A DNA stretch of 64,000 nt from positions 1 to 64,000 of the forward strand of contig WPDH01000063.1 in assembly GCA_019137255.1 (NCBI GenBank). Reading direction: 5' to 3'. A model generated the notes under the pieces. The model saw only the letters and a list, made by a program, of their open reading frames with translations, searched no databases and was not told the DNA's origin. The DNA is from Corinectria fuckeliana (taxonomy: Eukaryota; Ascomycota; Sordariomycetes; Hypocreales; Nectriaceae). Below are positions 9,989 through 21,115 of this stretch, piece by piece (the first letter of the stretch is position 1; each line of letters begins with the position of its first letter). Both the position numbers and the translations under genes were made by a program.

Positions 9989-12900
9989 GTTTCAGTATGT
10001 AGCTTGGATCTTTTGACTGCGGTAGTTGAGGATCGAAGTGGGTTGGATTGTGGTAAGATCAGTCTGTACGTGGGTGCTCGGGGTGTTATATAGCCGTGGC
10101 CTCTAGACCTATTCTCCGCAACCAACCATGGATTCTAGCTAGGTTGCGCAATATTAGAAATGCATAATGGTGTGATTGCGGAGTTTTGAAACGCATCGCC
10201 AGCTTTGCGTAAATTAGTCAAGTCCGCAACTTGATTATGTGCTGTGCGGATGCAAATTGTATCCGATCCAGATTCGAAAGCGGAAGCAGTTTGAGCCCGA
10301 TGGACCTTTGGCAATGGTCAGTAGCGTTTGAGATGGTCTATAGCAGATCTTGACTCTTCCCATCGCCGCTTTTGTGCATGCCGACTTGGGCTCTGCTTAA
10401 AGACAACTCATCATCAGTTCCAAGTCGCTCAAGCTCGACTCACCGTTTAAAGAGTGTGAGCAGCAATACGTCAGCCTAGGACGCCGAGCTGACAGCCAAA
10501 AAAGAAAGTAGCTATCGGGGTACGACGCATCCTTTAGGAAGTGTAATCGAAGGCTTAAATGCTGTCTCCCCATCTACTAGAGTACCATTTGCGCTTTCTG
10601 GATAACGCTGGAGAAACAAGGGTGGCTCACAAACGCAGCTCCCAACGTGACCCTTCGTCCGCCACTCGGAGAAGTAGAACACTGAAAGTCTTGCTCCAAG
10701 CCTCGTATGCTCGGCAGCTCGCGGCTTTGGGCACCAAGAGTTCGGCGAAACCTCTTTCCAGGGGCCCGACGTCGAATCCGTTGTGTAGGAGCCTTGCTAG
10801 ACGAGACTGTTGCCGAGATGCCTTTATCAATAAATTGGCCCAGAGCTGGACCTGGTCAGGCCTACTCCATCTGGGATTGGCCTAACTGCATTAGATAGCT
10901 CGCATCACGGTGTTTGTACGTGATTATCTACCATGCCTAGTCTAGCTTGCAATAGCTTCATAAGCCCCTAGACCCCTTGATTGAATTGTCAATATTCCCC
11001 AGAGCCACACATAAAACAGCCCGCCATCCTGTGTCGGCTTTACCTCTGACAGACTTTAGATTCATTTCCCTTTTTATATATCATCATACAGCCTGCCTTT
11101 AGCAATAATTTACTGTTTTCTCCGGATTAGGTGACTGTAAAATGACAGCAAGTGCTTTAACTATACAGTGCTATACAGGAAGCATATAACAACATAAAAG
11201 TTTTGCTAAAGAAGGCAATAGCTGAAATACGGAACGAATCAGTAGTAGACATTGACAAAAACGAACCAGGAAATTGGTGCCACGGCTGTGATTCCGAAGA
11301 TACATTTTAGGGGGCTGAACGGTCTCCCACTATCCACGCAGCAATGTCTGGCGATCTTGAGGTCCGTGCTAGTCTTTCTTGTCGAGGCGTACCACAACGC
11401 TGCACTGCTTTGTTCTTACCGATGTGCAGGCCTCGAGGGCTTGGGTGTTACCACAAGTTCAGAATGGCAGGCCTTTTTCTTCAAATTCCCGGATAAGCTC
11501 TTACAATTTCAGCACCAGGAACTGGACATTCAGAATCGCATGGGTTGTGTTGATCGTGGCACATAATGTCACGGGAATGAAGACACTAACCCTTGAGTTG
11601 ACCTCAAGTGGCAGCACCATCCACTCATTGGAGGCGAGGGCTGTAGTATTGACCTGTGAGTCTTTTCTTGAGGCAGTCTTGACAGCATAGGCACTCAAGG
11701 TGGCAGCGAATTCGCCAACGATTGCAGTTCCGGCACTCTGGGGGTTCATTACTACCAACAATGCAGGAATAGCCCGGGTTTCTCAATTTCTCTGTTCTCA
11801 GACGAGCGATTGCTTAGGCTCCTTAGCACTTTAGAGCCGCGACCAGTGAGACGGAATATACTATAGACTATTCTCTGGCATACAACACAGTAAATAAAAA
11901 GAACATCGAATCTAACAAAGCTCTGGATCTAATGATCAAACCAGTAGCATCACGTGTCAAGCTAGAATGAGTCATCTTCGGATGTACATTAGTTCTTGGG
12001 ATAACCTTAACTGAATGAGTACCCGGTGAGCTCATATTCGCATGCACAGTAGCCAGCCACAAAGGTGTTTGAAACCGTAATGCAAAATGTTTACCAAGCC
12101 AAAGAGGTTTGGAGAAAATTCCCATCGCTAAGTCAAGAAAAAGTTCACCATGTTTTATGGTCTCGTTTCTAGTCGTCAAGTTGCCTGCCAGTTGCTGACT
12201 GAACTGACAGGATGGCATTAATACCTCTTCTTAGTTGCGAGCACGTCCGCCCTGCTTTGCAATGTTCCCCATAACCTTAATATGGTGTGAAGATGGGGAA
12301 CCACGACCCCAGAGAACGGCCCAGCTTCCAGAATGAGCATTGGGCAAGATCGCCAACATACGGCGAGCATCGCGTAGAACGTACGAGTCATCGAGTAATA
12401 TAAACCCTCTCTCGCGCCGAAGCAATGAGAAGAAGGAATCCGCAGCCCTGGTTATATGACTTGATATTTAAGTCATAGAAAGCTATCTCTTTGCTAAGTC
12501 TTACGTGGGAGCGCCGCACGGGGATCATCACCCCGGACGGACTCTTCGCCAAGCGGCGCATCCCGTGGGGCTCTGCGACGGGGTTCTGCTACGGGATAGA
12601 GCTACGGGGGAATAGTGGCCATGTTCGTGCTGTAGTGTTTGTTAGTTCATCTGAAGTCACCTTGGCATGAAGCGAATTTGCGCACAAGGGTAGTGCCAGT
12701 GAAAATGCCTGTGGTTGTAGAACGGCCGGTTGGAGGGAGAATGGCTATGTTAGTGTTTGCCGGGGACCTCTGTGGGCTGTGGGCGACCCATCTCCGAAAC
12801 TACATTGATGGGCTTAGGGTCCGCCGGGGAAGGTTTGACAAGGCATGGCAATTTTAAATACTTCTTGACCGCACTCTCGTTTTCTCTTCTCTTCTCAAAT

Positions 12901-13076
12901 TTCTTCCGGCTTTTCCCTGTTGTGTTCATAGCAACCTCGACTCACGCTTATACCGGGTTGTCCCTCTTGATACTCTCCGAGCAGCACCCGACGCATTCAA
13001 AAGACACCTGCATTCCAACACAGTTGACAGTCTCTGTCGTTCGCCGAATACAACAACGGCCACTGACAACTCAGCA
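9989..13076. other. 3-kb stretch without a recognised gene
   Basis: The first few hundred bases hold the promoter of the NmrA-like gene. Beyond that, open stretches on the minus strand at 11501-11761 and 11868-12218 show no family I know and no splice-supported continuation. They may be old relics. The final 200 bases (12870-13076) are pyrimidine-rich and CA-rich, as expected for the promoter and 5' UTR of the amino-acid transporter that follows. Confidence 0.4.
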
Positions 13077-14555
13077 ATGGCCGCTCTCAACCCAGACAAG
13101 GCTGCCGAGGAGGGCTCCAGCTTCAACAACGAGCCTGCCCCCACTCAGCAGCATCAACCAACACCCAAGCCTCGAGACGACCAGATCACCAGCGCCGGAA
13201 ATGACGCCGACCGAATCGACACCAAGATCGAAGAGGTCGCTCCCGCCGAGAACATCTTTAGCCAAGGCAGCAGAAACTACCGCACCCTCGGCAAATGGGA
13301 CACCGTTTTCGTTTTGGTCACTAACCAGGTAGGCCTCGGCATATTATCACTGCCTGCCTGCCTCAAGGTCCTCGGCATTGTTCCCGGCGTCATTGCAATC
13401 ATCGGTCTCGGTTCTTTGTCGGCGTACACGGCCTACCAGCTCCTCCAGTTCTACCGCCGCTACCCGCACGTCGTCAACGTGGTGGACATGTGCGGCATCG
13501 TTGGCGGTCGACCCCTCGAAGTCATTGCCGGAATTGGCCTGATGATCAAGGTGATGATGACCTGTGCTTCGGCGAGCGTGACGCTTTCTGTCTCCTTCAA
13601 CACTCTTAGCAACCACGCCTTCTGCACTGTGGCCTTCATCACCATTGCCGCCGCAGCGTGTGGGTTTCTCTGTCTCCCTCGCACTGTCAAGTTCGTGTCT
13701 CAAAGCGGAATTCCTTCTACCATCAGCATTATTGCCGCTGCACTTATTGTTATGATTAGCTTGGGTGTTTCTAAGCCGGCACAGGCGCCCCCGGGCTGGG
13801 ACAAGGAGGTCAAGGTCATCGGCGACCCTACCTTTCGCGAAGGCCTCAACGCTTGCCTGAAGATCTGCTACGCTTATGCTGGAAACATATCCTTTGTCGG
13901 TTACTTGGCAGAAATGCGAAACCCAGTCCAGGACTTCCCTATGGCTCTAGCCTGCCTCGAAATCTTCTCTATTGGCATCTACACTATAGTCGCCATCGCT
14001 ATCTACTGTCTCGCTGGAGAGTACACCGCCTCACCCGCTCTAGGCTCTGCCCCTCATATCCCTGCAAAAATCGCCTATGGTATTGTGCTGCCTGCTGTCT
14101 TTGCTACTGCTATGGCTTTTGGTCATACCGGTATCAAATACATGTATGTGGTCGCTATGAGATGTATGAAGTCAACACACCAAGTCACGGATAATAGCGT
14201 CAAGTCCTGGGGCACCTGGATTGCCTGTGTTACCTTCTACTGGATCATCGTTTGGGTCATCTCTAACGCGATTCCCGTTTTCGACTCTATCCTCGCCATC
14301 TCCTCGGCTACTACTATCGCCTGGTTTACCTTTGGCCTCAGCGCTATCTTCTGGTTCCACTTGCACTGGGGCTGCTTGTTTAAGGACTGGAAGAGGATCC
14401 TCCTTACCATCTTCAACGCGCTGCTTATTGTCCAGTCCTTATTTATGAACGCCGGTGGCTTGTGGTCCTCGATTACTGAGCTCATGGATATCTTCAACAG
14501 CGAAAATAGCAAGGTCAGGGGAGCCTTTTCATGCGGCGATAACTCCTCATTTTGA
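13077..14555 (+). CDS. amino-acid transporter, AAAP family (Mtr-like)
   Basis: An intronless gene of 492 residues. The first 70 or so residues are hydrophilic and cytosolic, followed by about eleven hydrophobic segments. The signature of fungal Mtr-type neutral amino-acid permeases (Aa_trans) is clear in the first membrane helix, T-N-Q-V-G-L-G-I-L-S-L-P, and in L-K-I-C-Y-A-Y-A-G-N-I-S-F near residue 265. It is expected in the plasma membrane, importing neutral or aromatic amino acids by proton symport. The start is the first ATG of the frame after a pyrimidine-rich 5' region and sits in a good context (AGCAATGGCC). No break is visible. It is convergent with the AAA-ATPase gene downstream. Confidence 0.93.
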   Translation: MAALNPDKAAEEGSSFNNEPAPTQQHQPTPKPRDDQITSAGNDADRIDTKIEEVAPAENIFSQGSRNYRTLGKWDTVFVLVTNQVGLGILSLPACLKVLGIVPGVIAIIGLGSLSAYTAYQLLQFYRRYPHVVNVVDMCGIVGGRPLEVIAGIGLMIKVMMTCASASVTLSVSFNTLSNHAFCTVAFITIAAAACGFLCLPRTVKFVSQSGIPSTISIIAAALIVMISLGVSKPAQAPPGWDKEVKVIGDPTFREGLNACLKICYAYAGNISFVGYLAEMRNPVQDFPMALACLEIFSIGIYTIVAIAIYCLAGEYTASPALGSAPHIPAKIAYGIVLPAVFATAMAFGHTGIKYMYVVAMRCMKSTHQVTDNSVKSWGTWIACVTFYWIIVWVISNAIPVFDSILAISSATTIAWFTFGLSAIFWFHLHWGCLFKDWKRILLTIFNALLIVQSLFMNAGGLWSSITELMDIFNSENSKVRGAFSCGDNSSF

Positions 14556-14912
14556 TGGCTCAACTGTCGCACTTATAGTCGGCAATCTCCAAAGTTTTGG
14601 CAAACGCTACAAAGCGAAGGGGTTTGAAATGGATATGAAAATACAGCGTTAGCGTTTAAAGAGTTACAGAAGTTAGATAGCGAACAACAGGCTTAGTAAA
14701 GCAGATGAAGTTTTGTGCTGATTATCAGGGCTCGAGCCAACAACGGTTTTTCTTGCCGCTAAGCAATCGCACGAGGGGTGAGACAGTTGTGACCCGGGAC
14801 AGACCCAAAGATGTAGATTCCTTGAATAATTAAATAATAAGATGACAATAGCTAAAAAACAAATTGCACAATTACTGATCCTTTATCACTGATTCCCTGC
14901 AAAACTGACTCC

Positions 14913-17900
14913 TCATGTAGCCGGATGCTTGCCTGGAGGTAGGTGTCCAGGCCCTTGCTGACCGGAAGCTGTGTACATATCACTGATTCCCTGATTAAAC
15001 CAAGTAGGACTTCGCGTCGGCCGTGGCGGAGCTTGGCTGTCTCCAATACCGGACTGGGGCATCTCAGACAGAGAATTGCCATGGTCAGCGCCAGAATTGT
15101 TTCCTAGATTTCCGGCGGGGATCTGCTGTCCTTGCATCAATATCTGAGAGCCAGCACTGTAATCTGGCTGCGGTGCAGCAATGTTGGGATAGTTCTGAGC
15201 CTGCTGTTGTTGAGTCCCCGACCCAGACTGCTGAGTTGGTTGATATTGCTGGTAGGTCTGGGGCTGCTGAGTGCCTTGATGCTGTTGGTAGGCCTGAGAC
15301 TGCGGAACTCCTGATATTGCTGCAGGAACTGAAACTCCTGATATCCCTGCGGCTGTTGATACCCTTGTAATTGCTGAAGAGACCCCTGTTGTTGGACAAC
15401 ACCATACCGCTGAGGTTGTGAAGCGTGAGCAAACGCTGCCTTCCTGTCGAAGCTGCTGCCACTACTGCTACCGACAACGTGGTTATTCTCGTCCACATAG
15501 AACGCGCGTAGCTTGCCCTCCTTCGCGCGACGAGCGGTGCTAGACCCGTAGATGTCGTTCATGTACTTGGTGAACTCGAGATACGCGTCCCGCACCATGG
15601 TGAAGTGCTTCACAGTGAGCTTGACGACGGCGCTCTGGTTAAGAATAGCCTTGTGGTTGTTGCCCTGAGCCTCAAAATCGGCCAGTGCAAGAGCCGTCTA
15701 GCAGGCATTGCGGATCTGCCGTCCGTTCCACCGGGCGTGCGGATACTTGGTGTAGTGCTCGGTTGCGCAGCTGCCGATAGTGACCTTGTCGGTGGTGATG
15801 CGACGCTTGTTGCGGGCGAAGCGCTCCTCGATCATGTCCATGTTTATATTGAACACCTTGACTGTTTTTTCCGAGCTGAGCTCAGGGTAGTACAGGCTGA
15901 TATGGATTCGCGAGGTGAAGGCCTCGTCAAAGTCGCCGACGCGGTTGGTTGTCAGAAAGAGGATGCCAGAGTAGTACTCCAGCACGCGAAGGAAGGCTAG
16001 CGTAACTTCATCAGCTTCTTAACCGTAGCAGGTGTACAAGATTTGCGATTACCTGCTACTAGTCCGTTACGCTTGAAATCCTCCTTAGTCCTCTCAGCGA
16101 GAAATACGTCCGCCTCGTCGAGTAAAAGAATACATCCCCATCGGTTGGCTAAGGCGAAGTTCGTCTCGAGTATTTCTTCAACTTCTTTTGCAATCGTTCC
16201 CAGGTCACCTAAAGTACCCACCTACGTCAGAAACTGCTTGTAAATAGCACTAGGTGGAAAGAGTGCTACTTACCACATGTGATTTGGAGCAGTGGTTTCT
16301 TGAACAGTTCCGCTACGCCCTCTTTCCACGCGGATAGACAGTATCAGTACAGGATCAAGTGATGATAATCGCAAATCACCAGAATTGGAGGACGCGTACC
16401 TGCTGTAGATGTTTTTCCTACTCCGGGAGCTGCGTGGAGTAGCAAAATTAGGCCCTTTCCTGGAGCCAAGTAAGTCAGATGTTTCAGTAACGTCAATCTT
16501 AGAACAAATTACCTTTCCCTTTGACAATGTCGACCTGTTCGTGCTTACTCTCCTGGGTAGCCTTGTTTCGGAAATGCTGTGAAATGAGAGATATAATCAT
16601 AGACCGGTGTCCATGCTCAAGAACGAGGCGGTCAAATGCCGTGGCAGACTTTTCCTCTCCGTCATCACCCCTGTGCCCTTCATCTCCTTCTGTCTCTGTG
16701 TGGAGATCTTCGTCTGGCTGAATTTCTGAGAGATAGGTGAGATCTAGCTGGGCTGTAGTGAGAAGAATGCTATTAGTATAGTATGAGATATGGTTAGAGA
16801 AGACTTTGACCTACCCCATTTCCGGTTACGAAGGATAAAGCCAAAGACACGGTACGACATGATGACCAACTCTTCGTCTAAAACAACAGGTGAATTGTCA
16901 GGCCCAGTCTGCAATTCCTTCAGTGGACGAGGAATGACGACAAATGATGGGGTGTTCTGAGCTGGTGCCTTGGGCAGGAGGCTGTCGATATACTCGGAGC
17001 GCTGCTTCTCATCGACCCACGAGCCGTCGTGAATGTTGGGTTCATTTATACAGCAGTCATCGTCGCAATATACCCTTCGATCTTCATCACCGTCCTCGGT
17101 CTCATTCCGGACCAAGACCTTTAGTTTCGGCTTCTCCAAATTGGTCTTGTGCGTGTCCTCGAAAGTGCAGGCTGTCTCAAAGTCGACGACCACCTGACTT
17201 TCGACCTCTTCACGCACCTCTAGTGTTGGTCCGGCGTAGTACATATGCTTGACAGCTGCGGCCTCGACGAACTTGGAGCCGCGGCGAATGAGTTTCTGTC
17301 TGAATTGCTCGCTGGCCGGATACGCCTCTAGCTCTTTCCACTCCGCCTCACTAACTTGACCTCTATGCAACTGGCGGAAGCGGAGCGGGTAGACTTCAAA
17401 GGTTGTGATATCCTTCTCGCCTTCGTATCTCTTGAAGTCGAACGTCTTTGTCACTGGCCCGAGATGGCTCCCATCAAAATCGACATAGACGCATGTAATG
17501 CTGAATGCGGGCCTGTCTTTCTTATCTTTGAACTCGGCGGACCAGTTGTCCCAGATCGGAACCACGCGGTGTGCGGCACTCGTCACTTGATTAACTCGAT
17601 ACGCTTGCTTGCCGTCATTACCTATGACTTCTGCGCCTGGACGGAACAGATGCCAGAGGTCCGAGAAGAGGACGATGCGGCAGTCCTCACTATTGAGATA
17701 CGTCCGCTTGGCTGCGATGTCGGTATCTAGAAACTCGAGCAAGCATTTGAGGTGTGCCAAAGCTGTCGAAGACTTTGTCAAACCGACTTCGGAGTCAGAG
17801 TCGGAGTCAGAGTCGGAGCCAGAGTTGTCGGGATCGTCATTGTTGTTTATTCTTTCTTGCTGTAGTTCTTGTTCGGGGCTTTCGCCATCATTCTTGCTAG

Positions 17901-18275
17901 TGTCTCGAGATGCCTCGGCCTTTTCTAACCTCTCCCTCGTTGTGATTGTCAAGTCGCCTGTGGGAAGCTTCCCGTCGCTCGTTGCCTGAATCAAATCATC
18001 TCCTTTAGACCATTCAGACACGGCAGTAGGATGTTCCTGTTCCGTGGAGTCTGCTGGAGGCTTCGGAGTCGAAGGATCCGGAACAGAGTCCCTGGGATTG
18101 GTTGCCTAATTCGTATATGCAGAGAGCAACTTTTATCATAGTCACATGCATGAAGGCATGTCAGCCTTCTGCCTGCCATCAGCGTTAGGGCCTTGAGGCC
18201 AGCGATAACTACCGGTAAAAAGAAGGTGTTCTGAACCCTATCAGACCGGGCACCAACGAAGCGTCTTCCCATCAT
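14913..18275 (-). pseudogene. DUF7025-type AAA ATPase, disrupted by a TAG and a frameshift
   Basis: Seven minus-strand exons splice cleanly: 18275-18213, 18105-16815, 16752-16513, 16459-16400, 16321-16274, 16208-16053, then 15996 onward. The N-terminal half has an acidic Ser-Asp repeat (17786-17826) and a DUF7025-like region (F-S-D-L-W-H-L-F-R-P-G). The C-terminal half is a full AAA module: Walker A A-P-G-V-G-K-T-S-T-A-E, Walker B I-L-L-L-D-E-A-D-V-F, sensor and Arg finger in L-F-L-T-T-N-R-V and F-T-S-R-I-H. After 718 codons an in-frame TAG (15698-15700) stands in R-N-A-C-stop-T-A-L-A-L, where relatives have Gln. The same frame then continues for about 130 codons. Near 15310 one base seems lost; the Gln-rich tail continues in another frame to a stop at 14913. 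A truncated 718-residue ATPase could still be made. The start at 18275 and first intron are the least certain parts. Confidence 0.8.
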
Positions 18276-18292
18276 TCTTCAATGTGGCCATC
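18276..18292. promoter_or_regulatory. 17-bp gap between two divergent start codons
   Basis: The predicted ATG of the AAA ATPase (minus, 18275) and the first ATG of the Goodbye-like gene (plus, 18293) leave only 17 bp. If both starts are right, each promoter must lie inside the other gene's 5' part, and the two 5' UTRs overlap. A downstream start for either gene would widen the gap. No TATA-like element is visible in it. Confidence 0.45.
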
Positions 18293-20577
18293 ATGGCGGA
18301 TCCAAACTCCACGATTCCGAGGCTGAGTCTCCAGCCCCCAGCTATGGACTTCATCCAAAACCGTCTCCCGCAACACCATCCAGCGTTTGTGAATCCTCCC
18401 GTCCACTACGAACCCATGTCAGGGAACTTCGTACCAGACAGCCAGGCATTGGTGCCGCGCCCAAGCTGTGGCACGGTCGGACCGCCAACGCCTCATCCTA
18501 CTTCAGCGACTGATCCGACTCCTCGACCATCAGGTAATGCCGTGTGCGTCTCGAGACTAGCTTGGGAGGACACCACTGCCATGGTGTTTTGGAATAGAAT
18601 CTTCCTTGAAGCCTTGGCCAAGTTTCAGGCTACGTTGGAGCCCAAGGGTAGGTCCAAGACCGAGTACAGTATCCGAAACGAACAGGACTGGGATGCCATC
18701 TACAGCAAGCTTGAAAACTCCCGTACCAAATACCAAAACGAAGGGGGCAAGGTGGGATGGATGCGAATGGTTCGCCGCAAGGGAGCCGATAGAGTTGTCC
18801 CAGTAGCGGAAACGGTGAAAAATGTTGGGAAGCTAGTCCCGGACAGCCCTTTTTCTACTCCCGTTGCGGGTGCTGTGCAACTTCTCTTGGATGTAAGTGG
18901 ATATGGAGTAGGGCATTGCTCCTTTAAACTAAATCCGGTGGTACATAGGTGGTCAAGACTGCTGCAGAGGTACGCGGCAAGGTTCTTGAAGGTTTCGACG
19001 ATCTCATCCCCATCTTCTCGGACGTGGAATTATTTTTGGGGACGTTCCCAAGGGATGTGAGCATACAAAAGGCATCCGTGGAATTGACCGTCACGACACT
19101 GGAGGCAATTGAGCAGGCCATTGGCTTCTTCATCAGCAACGAGAGTAAGCTTTAACCTATAAACTCTCCCCTGACCGGAGTGGGACGACAATCCTAACAC
19201 TGGTGTGTATAGTGCTGAAGGAGGTGAAGTCACTCGGCATAGGGGCGATTCACGAATCTAATCTCCTACAGAGCCTAGGAGCGATCAACGAAAAGAGTAG
19301 AACTCTTATGGAGGAAGGTGCAAAGTCACATATATTCGAGTTTCACACCTGTACTATTACTCCTTCGCACTTCCATCTTCTCTACAACTAATTTAGCGTC
19401 CCGCAGACTCACAAGAAACTCGAAAGATTGGAAGGCAGATGCTTCAACGACAAAAGCAGATTGCCTCCGACGTCACTGATATCAAAGACTTGCTGGCTGA
19501 TCACATTCAGCAGAGAGACAGTAAGCCATAATGCCGTCCAGTTACAGCGTGGAGATCCCTAACTAACTCCCACATTCTGCAGGAGAGTTGGCGATGGAAC
19601 GGGAAAGGCACAGACAGATAAATTGTCCCATCTCTCTAACAAAACACCTATTGTTCCGCTTAGTTGAGATTCAGTTTGCACAAAATAAAATGAAATTGCT
19701 CGAATTCGAAAACTTGAGACTGCATAGTGTGTCGCCGAACCCTCCGGGGATGTTTCCGCCACCGCCACAGGTAATGCCAGCCTTGGAACGGTACATCTCT
19801 CAAAGCGATTTGCAACATATCTTCAACAGTAGCGATGTTGACCTTGCCGATGCTGCCATTGTCGCCAGCAAGAAGGAAGACCTTCTAGCTCGAGAGCGCG
19901 TTCAAAACGAGCAGATTATCAGCACGCAGCTGTTCCGAAACTGGATCACATCGCCAGTCTCCGCCAAGCTTCTGGTACACTGGGACCGGAAGCTGCCAAG
20001 AACAATTGCTGGAGTATCGCCGCTATCTGTCTTTTGTGCCTCGATGGCGAAGACACTACAAACCAACGACCGCTTCGTCACAGCAATTTGGCTCTGCGGG
20101 TTACACATTGATCCATCCGAGAGCTCTGTCGGGGCGCAAGCAATTCTCATCAGCCTGATCGAGCAGCTGCTTAGACAGCATACCTTCGATACGTACACAC
20201 TGGCGGCGGACGGCATCGACACTGACCTCCTGCGGACCGGGAATTTGGACGAGCTCTTGCAGTTGGTCGAATGGCTGGTTCGCCAGCTACCTGAGACCGT
20301 CACGTTTGTCTGCATCATTGACGCTGTCTGTTTATATGAACGTGAAGAGATGGAGGCGTTGGACGTCTTCGCTGGTCTGATAAGACTCCTCGCCGATGAC
20401 AACGTACGCGCCGCCGTAAAGGTGCTGTTCACGAGCACGACTGGGACCGATGTATTAAGAGGTGCATTTGAGATGGAGGACCTTATACTAAATGTGGACG
20501 TGCTAACGAAGATGGGGTGGGCGCCTAGTGATGAGCGTATGACTAGGGAGTTGGGGGAAGAGATTGTATCAGAATAG
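18293..20577 (+). CDS. Goodbye-like domain protein without a visible NTPase
   Basis: Five exons (18293-18892, 18949-19144, 19213-19317, 19407-19520, 19583-20577) join in exact frame to 669 residues. After a Pro-rich start, residues of about 95-290 form a helical region: W-N-R-I-F-L-E-A-L-A-K-F, then P-V-A-G-A-V-Q-L-L-L-D and V-E-L-F-L-G-T-F. This resembles the fungal STAND N-terminal Goodbye domain of NLR-like proteins. A charged coiled-coil-like linker follows. The C-terminal third (L-L-V-H-W-D-R-K-L-P-R-T-I-A-G-V-S-P) is an alpha/beta-looking region that contains a strand V-T-F-V-C-I-I-D-A-V reminiscent of a Walker B, but no G-x-x-x-x-G-K-[ST] loop was found. It is head-to-head with a AAA ATPase gene, which might supply the missing ATPase. 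The Goodbye assignment is from pattern memory; function unknown. Confidence 0.7.
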
Positions 20578-20722
20578 TACCGGCGGGTTTGACCCAAGCA
20601 ATATTACGAGTAAGATGTACTCTTTATTTACGGCACACTCCATCAACAACAGCCAACTAAAGACCGGGCCCTTCTTGCCTTGTCTTAGTCCGATCAGAAT
20701 TAGATCAATAAATCGTCCGTTT

Positions 20723-21115
20723 TTACAACGCATATTCAAGTAACTCGTACCAGAATTTCGACTCACGAACCTCTTGGCCTCCGCAGATCTCGGCAAGATA
20801 GGCGTCGATGATTTCTGATCTCATGCGAATCTCGCTACTGAACATGAGAGTAACTCCAACTATTCTCGCGTCGTGCAAACCAACCTGGTAACCAATGACG
20901 TAGGCGTTATCTTAGTTGCCCAGCCAGTAGCTGACGAACGCTGGACCATCCTGTATTAAATAACCTCTCTCTACCTGAACTACATTGAGAACAAGGTAAA
21001 GGAAGAAAACAATCTCAATTTAGGTCTTATCGACTTTACGACCAATTAAGATCTGCTACTTACTCCTTGTGATAATCCTCTAGACTCGTACGCAATCAGT
21101 AAATCCTCGAAAAAG
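20723..21115 (-). pseudogene. 3' fragment of an unrecognised gene
   Basis: Two minus-strand exon-like pieces (about 21115-21064 and 20950-20723) are linked by a GTAAGT...CAG intron and read E-D-L-L-I-A-Y-E-S-R-G-L-S-Q-G then D-G-P-A-F-V-S-Y-W-L-G-N. A TAA at 20912-20914 interrupts N-stop-D-N-A-Y-V-I-G, consistent with CAA to TAA. The frame then runs to a natural stop after W-Y-E-L-L-E-Y-A-L. The upstream part dissolves into AT-rich DNA. I cannot name the family. It lies tail-to-tail with the Goodbye-like gene, 145 bp away. Confidence 0.5.

Noticed and set aside
11501..12218. Two minus-strand open stretches in the 10-13 kb gap
   Set aside because: Hydrophobic patches but no conserved block, start or splice join that I could support.
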